From UBA1429 sp964482225 (GTDB taxonomy: Bacteria > Chloroflexota > Anaerolineae > UBA1429), in assembly GCA_964482225.1 (NCBI GenBank), contig CAYZWT010000005.1:80729-144728 (forward strand): DNA of 64,000 nt, given 5' to 3'. Both the position numbers and the translations under genes were made by a program. Shown here piece by piece: positions 16,684-24,320 of the stretch (positions within the stretch are counted from its first letter, which is position 1; every line of letters begins with the position of its first letter). Below the pieces are notes generated by a model. The model was not told the origin of the DNA, searched no databases, and saw only the letters and a list, made by a program, of their open reading frames with translations.

Positions 16684-17781
16684 TCAGCGGCGATAGGATG
16701 GCGTGTAAAAGGGGCGCTTGACGATGCGGGCGGCCCGCGTGCGGCCCCGGATGACGATGCCGATCTCGGCGCCCACGGCGGCCTGCTCGGCGGGCACGTA
16801 GGCCATGCCCAGGAATTGGTCCAGGGTAGGGGCATAGAGCCCGCTGGTGACGTGGCCGCAGATGGCCCCGCCGATCTCGATCTCCATGCCGTGGCGCGGC
16901 ACGCTGCGCTCGGTCATCTCGAACCCCACCAGCTTGCGGGCCGAGCCCTCCAGACGCTCCTTGAGCAGGGCCTCGCGCCCAATGAACGGCCCCTTTTTCA
17001 GCGCCACGGCCCAGCCCAACCCGGCTTCTAGCGGGGTGATATCGGGGCCCAGCTCGTGGCCGTAGAGGGGCATGCAAGGCTCGAAACGCAACGAGTCGCG
17101 GGCGGCCAGCCCGATGGGCAACAGACCCAGGGGCGCTCCGGCGGCCAGCAGCGCCCGCCAGACCGCCACAGCGACCTCGGCGCGCAGATACAGCTCAAAG
17201 CCGTCCTCGCCGGTATAGCCGGTGCGCCCGATGGCCATCTGCGCCCCGGCGACCTGGCCCTCGGCCACACGATGGTATCCCAGTTCCTCCAGGGGCAGGG
17301 GGGTCAGCGGTTGCAGCGCCTCTTGGGCGCGGGGACCTTGCAGCGCCAGCATGCAGGTCTGCTCCGAGAGGTCCTCGATGGTGACATCGAACCCGCTGCG
17401 CTGGTAATCGAACCAACGCAGGTCTTTTTCGGCGTTGGCGGCATTGACCACCACCAGGTAGCGCCCCGGCAGGTGGTAGACAAAGGCGTCGTCCACCAGG
17501 CCGCCATCGGCATAGCACAGGGGGGCATAGCCGGCCTCGCCCTCGCGGATGCGGGCGATATTGGCGGTGGCCAGGTGTTGCAGGAACGCCAGGGCGTCGG
17601 GGCCAGAGACGGCCACCTGGCCCATGTGGGAGAGATCGAACAGGCCCAGGGCCTCGCGCACCCGCGCGTGCTCGGCCAGGGGGCCTGCCGGATAGCTGAC
17701 GGGCATCTCCCAACCGGCAAAATCGGTCATCCTGGCGTCCAGGGCCTGGTGTTCGGCGTATAACGGCGTGCGTTTGCTCAT
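16684..17781 (-). CDS. gcvT: Glycine cleavage system T protein (aminomethyltransferase)
   Basis: 365 aa. It starts RTPLYAEHQALDARMTDFAG and contains FDLSHMGQVAVSGPDAL, the folate-site acidic region, RTGYTGEDGFELYL, and DSLRFEPCMPLYGHEL. It transfers the methylene group from the H-protein arm to tetrahydrofolate and releases ammonia. The ATG at 17781 is followed by conserved sequence at once. It lies 206 nt downstream of lipS2, the largest gap in the operon; this gap holds a dispersed repeat, not a recognisable glycine riboswitch. Confidence 0.96.
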   Translation of the reverse strand: MSKRTPLYAEHQALDARMTDFAGWEMPVSYPAGPLAEHARVREALGLFDLSHMGQVAVSGPDALAFLQHLATANIARIREGEAGYAPLCYADGGLVDDAFVYHLPGRYLVVVNAANAEKDLRWFDYQRSGFDVTIEDLSEQTCMLALQGPRAQEALQPLTPLPLEELGYHRVAEGQVAGAQMAIGRTGYTGEDGFELYLRAEVAVAVWRALLAAGAPLGLLPIGLAARDSLRFEPCMPLYGHELGPDITPLEAGLGWAVALKKGPFIGREALLKERLEGSARKLVGFEMTERSVPRHGMEIEIGGAICGHVTSGLYAPTLDQFLGMAYVPAEQAAVGAEIGIVIRGRTRAARIVKRPFYTPSYRR

Positions 17782-17834
17782 GGCTTACCTCGAAAACAGA
17801 CTCGGCCCATGCTCGCGCCACGCTTCCTGAGCAT

Positions 17835-17925
17835 GACGCTCGGAAGCGTCGAGCGCGTCAAGAGCGCAGAGTGAACCAACTCCCTGCTCCCCCTTGGCGG
17901 CTCTGCGTCTCTGCGCAAAGCCCTC
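17835..17925. repeat. Hairpin and dispersed CTTGGCG/TCTCTGCGC repeat between lipS2 and gcvT
   Basis: The lipS2-gcvT gap contains a perfect 6-bp hairpin GACGCT-CGGA-AGCGTC at 17835-17850. It also contains a CTTGGCGG...GTCTCTGCGC segment near 17893-17915 that recurs around 36381-36395. The GTG-initiated 68-codon frame across the gap is low in coding character and is not called. No glycine-aptamer motifs were found on the transcript strand. Confidence 0.5.
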
Positions 17926-17987
17926 AGGCGACCACCACATGATCACGATCTTGGCTTTACTTCTCATCAGCAACCCCGTCTGATCGC

Positions 17988-18998
17988 TCACAGCGCCAGC
18001 GTCGCCAGCAGGGCCGCGATCTCGGCCCCGGCCTCGGCGGGCGTCAGGGCGCGCGGATAGTTGTACAGCGGCCCGCTGGGGCGCTCGTTATAGTAGGGGC
18101 GGTTGCAGTCCGTGCAGCCCGCCGTGCGAAAGGCGTCGCCGCCCGCCAGCCAGGCCGCCAGGGCCTCGCGCGTCGCGCCGTAATCCACCAGGCGCCCGCC
18201 AACGAAACGCCACTCTTCGATGACCGTCAGGCCCTCTCTCAGCAGCCAGAGACCGGCCTGGATGCGGCGATAGCTGGCCAACGGCGGGGGCTGGGCCCCG
18301 GCCAAGCGCGCGCCCCGCACGGGCGTCAGGGCGAACAGGCCAATGGTAATGCCCAGGCGATGCAGCGCCTGGGCCGTGTACAGCAGTTCCTCCTCGGTCT
18401 CGCCCAATCCCGCGATCAGGTGGGTGCCGATGCGTCCGGGAAAACGTCCGGCTCCGGCGCGCAACAGCCCCCAGGTGTGCTCCCACGAGCCGCCCTTGGC
18501 CTCGGCGTAGACCTGGGGCGTGGCCGCGTCCAGGGCGATGGTCACCCGCTGGGCGCCGGCGGCCAGCAACGCCCCGATCTCCTCGATGCTGTGGGCGGCG
18601 ATGGAGACGCAGATCGGCAGGGCGGCGGCCTCTGAAAGGGCGGCCACGGCTTGCTGCGCGACGGCCTGGGACTCTGGTCCCTGGGTCACCTGAAAGCATG
18701 CGCGGAGGATCTGGCCCCGCGCATAGGCGTCGGCGATGGCCTGGGCCACCAGGTCGGCGTCGTAGGGCGGCCAGGCCACCCGCGAGAGTTGGTCCGCCTG
18801 GGCCTGGCTGCTGCGGGCCTGGGCGCAAAAGGCGCAATCGGCGACGCAGCGCTCGCCCAGCATCAGGTAGGCCGTGGTGGGAGCGGCATCCAGGGCCGCG
18901 GGCTGCAAGCCCAGCACGGCGGCGCTCCCGCTAGAGACGCGCCAGGCGGCGCAGGTGGTCGAGACAGGCTCCTCGTGATCTAGTACAGGGCGCAACAC
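17988..18998 (-). CDS. lipS2: Lipoyl synthase subunit LipS2 (BioB-like radical SAM protein)
   Basis: 336 aa. The radical SAM cysteines are C51, C55 and C58 in ERCVADCAFCAQAR, and the overall fold resembles biotin synthase. A C-terminal GCTDCNRPYYNERPSGP (C295, C298) is the extra cysteine motif I associate with LipS2, the partner of LipS1 in the archaeal/bacterial two-protein lipoyl synthase; BioB lacks it. Together they insert sulfurs at C6 and C8 of octanoylated carrier proteins such as GcvH. The start is a GTG at 18998, preceded by GGGGGG, overlapping lipS1 by 19 nt; no later start is in frame before the conserved region. Context with gcvTHPAPB strongly supports lipoylation rather than biotin synthesis. 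Confidence 0.88.
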   Translation of the reverse strand: MLRPVLDHEEPVSTTCAAWRVSSGSAAVLGLQPAALDAAPTTAYLMLGERCVADCAFCAQARSSQAQADQLSRVAWPPYDADLVAQAIADAYARGQILRACFQVTQGPESQAVAQQAVAALSEAAALPICVSIAAHSIEEIGALLAAGAQRVTIALDAATPQVYAEAKGGSWEHTWGLLRAGAGRFPGRIGTHLIAGLGETEEELLYTAQALHRLGITIGLFALTPVRGARLAGAQPPPLASYRRIQAGLWLLREGLTVIEEWRFVGGRLVDYGATREALAAWLAGGDAFRTAGCTDCNRPYYNERPSGPLYNYPRALTPAEAGAEIAALLATLAL

Positions 18999-19843
18999 TC
19001 ATCCCCCCAGGTAACGGTCAACCCGGCGGCCTGGGCGGCGCGCTCCGCCGCCCGGGTCGGGTTCACGATCAGATTCAGGCCGCAGGCCACGGCCAGTTCG
19101 TCCAGTTGTTGGCGATAGCGCCCATGGGGCCGCATGCAGCCCAGGTACAGCCCGGCCTGGGGCAGCAGGCAGCGGGCGTGGGCCAGCAGATCGGCCACCT
19201 CGTCCAGGGGCGGCGGCGCGCAATCTGCATAGCGCGTGCCGGGCGTCGGGATGAACACGATCAGGATCACGCGCTCGACGCCCTCGGCGGCCAGGGCCTC
19301 CAGTGCGGCGCGCTCGCCCCGGATCTGGCCCCCGTGCAGCCCGATGGTGACGTGAGGCACCACGGGCGCCAGGCCGCGCAGCAGGCGCAACGTCTCGACA
19401 TAATCATCCAGGGTAGCATCCAGGCCATAGACCTGGCGGGCGGTCTCGGCGTCGCCCACTATATCGAACGAGACCACGTCCACCAGGGGCGCCAGGCCGT
19501 CCAGATCGGCCTCCTCAACCAGGCCCAGGTGCCAGTTCAGGCGGCGGCCTGGGCGCAGGCGGGCGATGGCCTCCAGGTGCCCATGCACGGGCACGCGCCC
19601 CCGGGCGTCGCAACCCCCCGAGATCAGCAGGCTGCGGGCGCCATCTGGCTGGGCCTCCGAGATCGGGTGCATGTGCTCCAGATAGCGCCCGCCGCAGTGG
19701 GCGCAATCCAGGGCGCAGGCCGCGCCGGTGACGCTGATGGGCGTCGTGGCCGTGGGCCGCACCAGGGCGATGGTGGGGGCGTGGTGCGCCATGCGCACGC
19801 GCCAGGCATCCGCATTGTGATCGAGGGCCGGTGTTGTTGCCAT
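18980..19843 (-). CDS. lipS1: Lipoyl synthase subunit LipS1 (radical SAM protein)
   Basis: 287 aa. The radical SAM cysteines are C43, C47 and C50 in ITGAACALDCAHCGGRYLEHM-type sequence; the CxLDCxHCGG-x-YL-x-x-M form is characteristic of LipS1. A C-terminal GCMRPHGRYR motif and a DECC pair could ligate the auxiliary cluster. It should act with LipS2 as a heteromer. No octanoyl ligase or transferase is in this window. The ATG at 19843 begins 10 nt past a consensus -10 box, so the transcript is predicted to be leaderless or nearly so. It is the first gene of the lipoyl/glycine-cleavage/rRNA-methyltransferase operon. Confidence 0.88.
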   Translation of the reverse strand: MATTPALDHNADAWRVRMAHHAPTIALVRPTATTPISVTGAACALDCAHCGGRYLEHMHPISEAQPDGARSLLISGGCDARGRVPVHGHLEAIARLRPGRRLNWHLGLVEEADLDGLAPLVDVVSFDIVGDAETARQVYGLDATLDDYVETLRLLRGLAPVVPHVTIGLHGGQIRGERAALEALAAEGVERVILIVFIPTPGTRYADCAPPPLDEVADLLAHARCLLPQAGLYLGCMRPHGRYRQQLDELAVACGLNLIVNPTRAAERAAQAAGLTVTWGDECCALY

Positions 19844-19852
19844 ATCGCCCAG

Positions 19853-19881
19853 AGTATAGCCAAACGGCGGGGGCGGGTCAA
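19853..19881 (-). promoter_or_regulatory. Sigma70-type promoter of the lipS1-gcv-rsmI operon
   Basis: Reading the minus strand: TTGACC (19881-19876), 17-nt spacer, TATACT (19858-19853). Nine bases separate the -10 from the lipS1 ATG, so initiation would fall at or within a few bases of the start codon. Confidence 0.8.
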
Positions 19882-19934
19882 AGGTTGCGCAGGGCAGGGG
19901 ACGCTCAATGTAGGATCGCGGGCGAGCCTCGCAT

Positions 19935-19957
19935 GGAGGGCGGGCGTCTCGCCCGCC
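19935..19957. repeat. Dispersed palindrome, copy 1
   Basis: GGAG followed by GGCGGGCGTCTCGCCCGCC, a near-perfect palindrome. Identical or near-identical copies occur at 22254, 34672 and 44069. It lies between the divergent promoters of lipS1 and the macrodomain gene. Confidence 0.85.
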
Positions 19958-19980
19958 GCATCCGTGCCCCCTGTCCCCGC

Positions 19981-20008
19981 TTGGCGTCAAGCGCGGCGGG
20001 GCTATAAT
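19981..20008 (+). promoter_or_regulatory. Promoter of the macrodomain-nadE operon
   Basis: TTGGCG (19981-19986), 16-nt spacer, TATAAT (20003-20008). The macrodomain ATG follows 35 nt later behind GGGAGG. Confidence 0.7.
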
Positions 20009-20043
20009 GCTAGCGACGCGCGCAACCAGGGAGGCGATGCGAC

Positions 20044-20595
20044 ATGACCGATCCATCCACACACGCCGCGATCATGGCGCGCATCCGCATCATCGAGGGC
20101 GACATCACCCGCCTGCGGGTGGACGCCATCGTCAACGCCGCCAACTCGTCGCTGCTGGGCGGGGGTGGGGTGGATGGCGCCATCCACCGGGCGGCGGGGC
20201 CCGGCCTGCTGGCCGAGTGCCGCGCCCTGGGCGGCTGCCCCACGGGCGAGGCGCGCATCACCAGCGGCCACAATCTGCCCGCCCGCCACGTGATCCACAC
20301 CGTGGGGCCGGTTTGGCGCGGCGGAGAACAGGACGAGGACGCCCTGCTGGCGGCCTGCTACCGCAACAGCCTGGCCCTGGCCGCCGCGCATGGGATCGAG
20401 ACCATCGCGATCCCGGCCATCAGCACCGGCGCATACGGCTACCCGCGCGAGCGCGCCGCCCGCATCGCGCTGGCGGCCATCTATGCACACCTGGCGTCCC
20501 ACGCGCTGCCGGCTCGCGTCGAGCTGGCAGCCTATGGCCCTGGGGCGCACGCCATCCTGGCACGCGCCTGGGCCGCACTAGCGGAGGAAGCATGA
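20044..20595 (+). CDS. Macrodomain protein, putative O-acetyl-ADP-ribose deacetylase
   Basis: 183 aa, MacroD/YmdB type. RIIEGDITRLRVDAIVNAAN and SLLGGGGVDGAIHRAAG are the ADP-ribose-binding loops. Also present are GGCPTGEARITSG, HVIHTVGPVW and IPAISTGAYGYP. Family enzymes remove ADP-ribose from proteins or deacetylate O-acetyl-ADP-ribose, a product of sirtuins using NAD. The ATG at 20044 has GGGAGG at good spacing. The stop overlaps the nadE start (ATGA), so an NAD-metabolite scavenging enzyme is coupled to NAD synthesis. Confidence 0.93.
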   Translation: MTDPSTHAAIMARIRIIEGDITRLRVDAIVNAANSSLLGGGGVDGAIHRAAGPGLLAECRALGGCPTGEARITSGHNLPARHVIHTVGPVWRGGEQDEDALLAACYRNSLALAAAHGIETIAIPAISTGAYGYPRERAARIALAAIYAHLASHALPARVELAAYGPGAHAILARAWAALAEEA

Positions 20596-22244
20596 CCCGC
20601 ATCACCATCGCACAACTGAACCCGGTCGTGGGCGACATCTGGGGCAACTATGGCCGCATCCGCGAGACCCTGGAGCGCACCCGCGCCGAGCGGCCCGAGC
20701 TGCTCATCTTTCCCGAGCTGTTCCTGGTGGGCTATCCCCCCCGCGATCTGCTGGAGCGCCGCTGGTTCATCCAGCGGGTGCAAGAGGCGGTGGAGGCCGT
20801 GGCGGCCCTCTCGGCCAGCTATCCGGAGACGGGCATCCTGTTCGGCGCGCCCCTGCCCTCGGCGCGCGCCAACGGCAAGGCGCTCATCAACGCCGCCGTG
20901 CTGGCGCGGGAGGGCCGCATCGTGGCCGTGCGCCCCAAGGCGCTCTTGCCCACCTATGACGTCTTTGACGAGTCGCGCTATTTCGAGGCCGCCCACGAGA
21001 TCGAGACGGTGCCGCATGGCGGCGCGCTACTGGGGGTGCACGTTTGCGAGGACGCCTGGACCGATCCGGCGCTCTGGAACGCGCGCTATTTGTACAACCT
21101 GGACCCGGTGGCGGAGCTGGGCGCCCAGGGCGCGACTCTGCTGATCAACCTGTCGGCCTCGCCCTTTCACGTGGGCAAAGAGGAGGTGCGCTACCGCTTG
21201 ATGAGCCAGCACGCCCGCGCCCACGGTGCGCCCTTTGTGTATGTGAACCAGGTGGGGGCCAACGACGAGTTGATCTTTGACGGGCGCAGCATGGTGTTCG
21301 ACGCCCAAGGCGCGCCCCTGGCGATCTGCAAGGCGTTCGAGGAAGAGATCCGCACCGTAGAGACGGCGGAGGCGGGCGCCCGCGCCGTGTACGAACCCCA
21401 GGACGAGATCGCCTCGGTGCATGATGCCCTGATCCTGGGCCTGCGGGACTATATGCGCAAATGCGGCTTTACCAAGGCGGTGGTGGGCCTCTCGGGGGGG
21501 ATTGACTCGGCCCTCACCTTTTACCTGGCGGCCCAGGCCGTGGGACCGGAGAACATCCTGGGGGTCTCGATGCCCTCGCCCTTTTCCTCCGAGGGGAGCA
21601 TGGTGGATGCGCACCAACTGGCCGAGAATCTGGGCGCCGAATGCCGCACCATTCCCATCACTGCTATCTACCAGAGCTATCTCAAGACCATGACGCCCCA
21701 TTTTGAGGGCAGGACGCCGGATACCACCGAGGAGAACATCCAGGCGCGCATCCGGGGCAATATCCTGATGGCCATCTCGAACAAGTATGGTCACCTGGTG
21801 CTTTCCACGGGCAACAAGAGCGAGCTGGCCGTGGGCTATTGCACCCTGTATGGCGATATGAGCGGGGGCCTGGCGGTGATCTCGGATGTGCCCAAGACGA
21901 TGGTGTACGCCCTGGCGCGCTATGCCAACCGCCATGGCGAGCTGATCCCCCAATCCTCGATTGACAAGCCGCCCTCGGCGGAGCTCAAGCCCGACCAGGT
22001 GGATCAGGACACCCTGCCGCCCTATCCGGTCCTGGATGGCATCCTGCGCCTGTACATCGAGGAGGGCTGCTCCATTGATGAGATCGTGGCCCAGGGGTAC
22101 GAGCGCGAGACGGCAGCCTGGGTGGCGCGCACGGTGGACCGCAACGAGTACAAGCGGCGCCAAGCCGCGCCGGGGCTGCGGGTCACCACCAAGGCGTTCG
22201 GCACGGGCCGGCGCATGCCCATTGCGGCGGTCAAGACGCCGTAG
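20592..22244 (+). CDS. nadE: Glutamine-dependent NAD(+) synthetase
   Basis: 550 aa. The N-terminal nitrilase-type glutaminase domain has the triad E42 (FPELFLVGYPPRD), K116 (RPKALLPTYDVFDE) and C152 (HVCEDAWTD). The C-terminal synthetase begins near 285 with the PP-loop VVGLSGGIDSALT and contains STGNKSELAVGYCTLYGD and KPPSAELKPDQVDQ. It converts deamido-NAD to NAD using ammonia channelled from glutamine. The start ATG at 20592 overlaps the macrodomain stop; an upstream extension of the same frame lies inside that gene and is rejected. Confidence 0.97.
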   Translation: MTRITIAQLNPVVGDIWGNYGRIRETLERTRAERPELLIFPELFLVGYPPRDLLERRWFIQRVQEAVEAVAALSASYPETGILFGAPLPSARANGKALINAAVLAREGRIVAVRPKALLPTYDVFDESRYFEAAHEIETVPHGGALLGVHVCEDAWTDPALWNARYLYNLDPVAELGAQGATLLINLSASPFHVGKEEVRYRLMSQHARAHGAPFVYVNQVGANDELIFDGRSMVFDAQGAPLAICKAFEEEIRTVETAEAGARAVYEPQDEIASVHDALILGLRDYMRKCGFTKAVVGLSGGIDSALTFYLAAQAVGPENILGVSMPSPFSSEGSMVDAHQLAENLGAECRTIPITAIYQSYLKTMTPHFEGRTPDTTEENIQARIRGNILMAISNKYGHLVLSTGNKSELAVGYCTLYGDMSGGLAVISDVPKTMVYALARYANRHGELIPQSSIDKPPSAELKPDQVDQDTLPPYPVLDGILRLYIEEGCSIDEIVAQGYERETAAWVARTVDRNEYKRRQAAPGLRVTTKAFGTGRRMPIAAVKTP

Positions 22245-22253
22245 CGCGGTTAC

Positions 22254-22276
22254 GGAGGGCGGGCGTCTCGCCCGCC
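22254..22276. repeat. Dispersed palindrome, copy 2
   Basis: Same element as at 19935, here in the 69-nt gap between the convergent nadE and the Pro/Thr-rich protein gene. Its 3' position could give it a terminator-like or mRNA-stabilising effect, but no T-run follows. Confidence 0.85.
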
Positions 22277-22313
22277 CTCTGGCGTTTCTGGCGCCAGGCC
22301 CTGGCGCTGGATC

Positions 22314-23069
22314 CTACTCCTCGCCCTCGTCCTCCGGCGGCTCTTGCAGGTACGCCTGCCGGTCGCGCTCGCGCTGGCGACGTAGCAGCGTGGCATACCC
22401 GATCCCCGCCAGCAAGAGCGCCGCCAGCGCCAGGAACCAACCGTATCGTGGCCCTGCCTCTGGCCCACTGACGACCTGTGGCGCTGCCAGGGTGGCCTCC
22501 TCTCGCGCTACTGCCGTGGCGATCAGCATGGCCGCGCGATCCGGCGTGGGAGCGCCGGTAGGCGTCGGCAACGGCATCGGCGTGTCGGTCGCCTCGGGCG
22601 CGGCGGGCTCATCGTCTCCTTGAACAGGCGTGATGGTGCGCACGCGCAGGGTGGGGCTGGCCTCTGGCGTGGCGGTGAGCCCGCCGCGCGGGGTGCGCGG
22701 CGCCTCAAGGGTCGCGCCAGGGGTGGCCGCCGTGGGCGTGATGGTCGGGTAGAGCGGCGCCGGCGTCGTCGGGCCGGTGGCCGAGGCAGGTGTGTTGGTG
22801 GGACGGAGCGTAGGCGTTGCGGTGGCGGGAGGCGGCAACGTGGGCAATGGCAGGGTCGGCTCTCCGGGCCCCGCGTAGGGATCAATAGTCGGAGGAAGGG
22901 GCGGCAAGGGATAGTCGTCCTGGGCGGCCAAGGCGCGGGAGCCAACTGTGTTCGGCACCCAGGCCGCCTCCGCGACGGCAGGTTTCAGCGCCAGTAGCAG
23001 CAGCGCTGCCAGCCATGCGCAGAGCAGCCGCCCGACCTCGCGCGAACGCGATCTCTTGGTGGGCGTCAT
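22314..23069 (-). CDS. Pro/Thr-rich membrane-anchored protein of unknown function
   Basis: 251 aa. It has a basic N-terminus (KRSRSREVGR) and a hydrophobic signal segment at about 14-36. A low-complexity linker rich in Pro, Thr and Ala spans about 50-195 (PTLPLPTLPPPATATPTLRP). A C-terminal transmembrane helix at about 212-230 (YGWFLALAALLLAGIGYATL) is followed by a short charged cytoplasmic tail. Such stalk proteins are frequent in Anaerolineae, but I recognise no catalytic domain. The ATG overlaps the HIT gene stop (ATGA), so it is the last gene of that operon. Confidence 0.75.
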   Translation of the reverse strand: MTPTKRSRSREVGRLLCAWLAALLLLALKPAVAEAAWVPNTVGSRALAAQDDYPLPPLPPTIDPYAGPGEPTLPLPTLPPPATATPTLRPTNTPASATGPTTPAPLYPTITPTAATPGATLEAPRTPRGGLTATPEASPTLRVRTITPVQGDDEPAAPEATDTPMPLPTPTGAPTPDRAAMLIATAVAREEATLAAPQVVSGPEAGPRYGWFLALAALLLAGIGYATLLRRQRERDRQAYLQEPPEDEGEE

Positions 23070-23626
23070 TCTTCTGAGCCCGTGGCCGGGGCGTCATCCT
23101 CGGGCTGGCGCTGCGGGCGGAAAGGCGCCGGATCGCCGGGCGCGCAGCGGCAGTCAAAGGCGGGCTTGAGCTGGCCAAAGCACTCGCGCAGCCCCTCGAC
23201 GATCACGTTTGTCTCGCCGATCACGGCCATAAAGTTGGTGTCGCCGCTCCAGCGGGGGACGACGTGAAAGTGCAGGTGATCCTGGATGCCCGCGCCGGCC
23301 GATGCGCCCAGGTTCAGCCCTACATTGAACCCGTGGGGGCGCATGGTCTCGCGCAAGACCTCGATGCACATGTTGATCTCTTGCAGCATCTCGATCTGAG
23401 CCGGGCCGGGCACGTCGGTGAGCATGGCCAGGTGCGCATAGGGGATCACCATCAGATGGCCGTTGGTGTACGGGTAGCGGTTCATCATCACGTAGGCGTG
23501 CTCGCCCCGAAACAGGATCAAGTTCTCGTCTGTATCCCCTTGCTGCGGCGCGCTGCAAAAGACGCAGCCGTCGGGCTTGGGTGCGCGGACGTAATCAATG
23601 CGCCAGGGAGACCAGATTTGCTGCAT
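23066..23626 (-). CDS. HIT-family hydrolase/phosphorylase (Ap4A phosphorylase-like)
   Basis: 186 aa. The histidine triad is HLHFHVVPRW. The N-terminus IWSPWRIDYVRAPKPDGCVFC and the NRYPYTNGHLMVIP motif are typical of the FHIT/Ap4A-phosphorylase-like HIT group. It probably acts on dinucleoside polyphosphates or nucleoside phosphoramidates. The CVFC pair may bind zinc. The ATG at 23626 has AAGGAGAGG upstream. It sits 16 nt after the DUF2344 gene. Confidence 0.92.
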   Translation of the reverse strand: MQQIWSPWRIDYVRAPKPDGCVFCSAPQQGDTDENLILFRGEHAYVMMNRYPYTNGHLMVIPYAHLAMLTDVPGPAQIEMLQEINMCIEVLRETMRPHGFNVGLNLGASAGAGIQDHLHFHVVPRWSGDTNFMAVIGETNVIVEGLRECFGQLKPAFDCRCAPGDPAPFRPQRQPEDDAPATGSEE

Positions 23627-23642
23627 CGGTAGCCTCTCCTTA

Positions 23643-24320
23643 TCACTCCCAGATGAGGCGTGTGCGGTAGATACGAAAATGGTCGAGCGCGACGCCCAGC
23701 TCTTCCAGCATCTCCTCAGGGCGACCCGAGCCCTGGGAGCTGGAGCGCGCGCGGATGTGCAGCGTGTGCTCCCACAGGCCGTCCGCAGCCGGTTGCCCGC
23801 CGATGTAGGTCAACTCGTGTATCAGAGGGCGCAGGTCGTACGCTTGCACGCGGCCCTTGCGGGAGCGGCTGCGGGGCAGCTCGTCGCGGGCCAGCAGGGC
23901 CTCTAGCGCGGCCTGCATCTCCTGGGGCGCGGCAGCGCTCCAAACCAGCACGCGATACTCGGCCTCGCGCATCTGGGCCTGGAGGTTGGGCGCATCCAGC
24001 GGCACGGCCTGCACGCTCTCGATGGATAGCCCCTGGGGGCACTGCCCGGCCAGTGTTCGCAGCGCCTCGTCGCCATCCACCGGTTCCCGCAAATAGATGT
24101 CCAGCGTTTCGGCCTCGCCCCAATAGCCGACGGGCAGGGGCGCGGCGAACTGCATGCGCGGGTGGGGGTGAAAGCCCTGGGTGTAGGCCAGGGGCAGGCC
24201 CGCCCGCCGCAGCAGGCGCTCCCACAGGCGGCCCATATCCAGCACCGAGACGTACTGGAGTGGGTCGCCGATGCGATAGCCCACGCGCAGCCGCTGCACG
24301 GCCTGTCTCCCTGCCGCCAT
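23643..24320 (-). CDS. DUF2344 (TIGR03936) radical-SAM-linked protein
   Basis: 225 aa. It starts RQAVQRLRVGYRIGDPLQYVS and contains LPLAYTQGFHPHPRMQFAAPLP, the family signature, then YWGEAETLDIYL. The ATG at 24320 overlaps the stop of the upstream radical SAM gene (TGATG); the longer in-frame extension lies inside that gene. DUF2344 and the partner radical SAM family (TIGR03960) almost always occur side by side or fused, commonly near RNase G and ribosomal protein genes. Their reaction is not known to me. RNase G and rplU are absent here. Confidence 0.9.
   Translation of the reverse strand: MAAGRQAVQRLRVGYRIGDPLQYVSVLDMGRLWERLLRRAGLPLAYTQGFHPHPRMQFAAPLPVGYWGEAETLDIYLREPVDGDEALRTLAGQCPQGLSIESVQAVPLDAPNLQAQMREAEYRVLVWSAAAPQEMQAALEALLARDELPRSRSRKGRVQAYDLRPLIHELTYIGGQPAADGLWEHTLHIRARSSSQGSGRPEEMLEELGVALDHFRIYRTRLIWE

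Noticed and set aside
17782..17987. Possible glycine riboswitch before gcvT
   Set aside because: The transcript strand lacks the conserved aptamer cores; the visible structure is a repeat and a short hairpin.
17785..17991. 68-codon minus-strand frame between lipS2 and gcvT starting with GTG
   Set aside because: It spans a dispersed repeat and a hairpin, has no homologous motifs, and its start merely overlaps the lipS2 stop by chance.
17988..18998. Biotin synthase (BioB)
   Set aside because: The C-terminal CTDCNRPYYNERP motif, overlap with a LipS1-like gene and the glycine-cleavage context fit LipS2; no other biotin genes are present.
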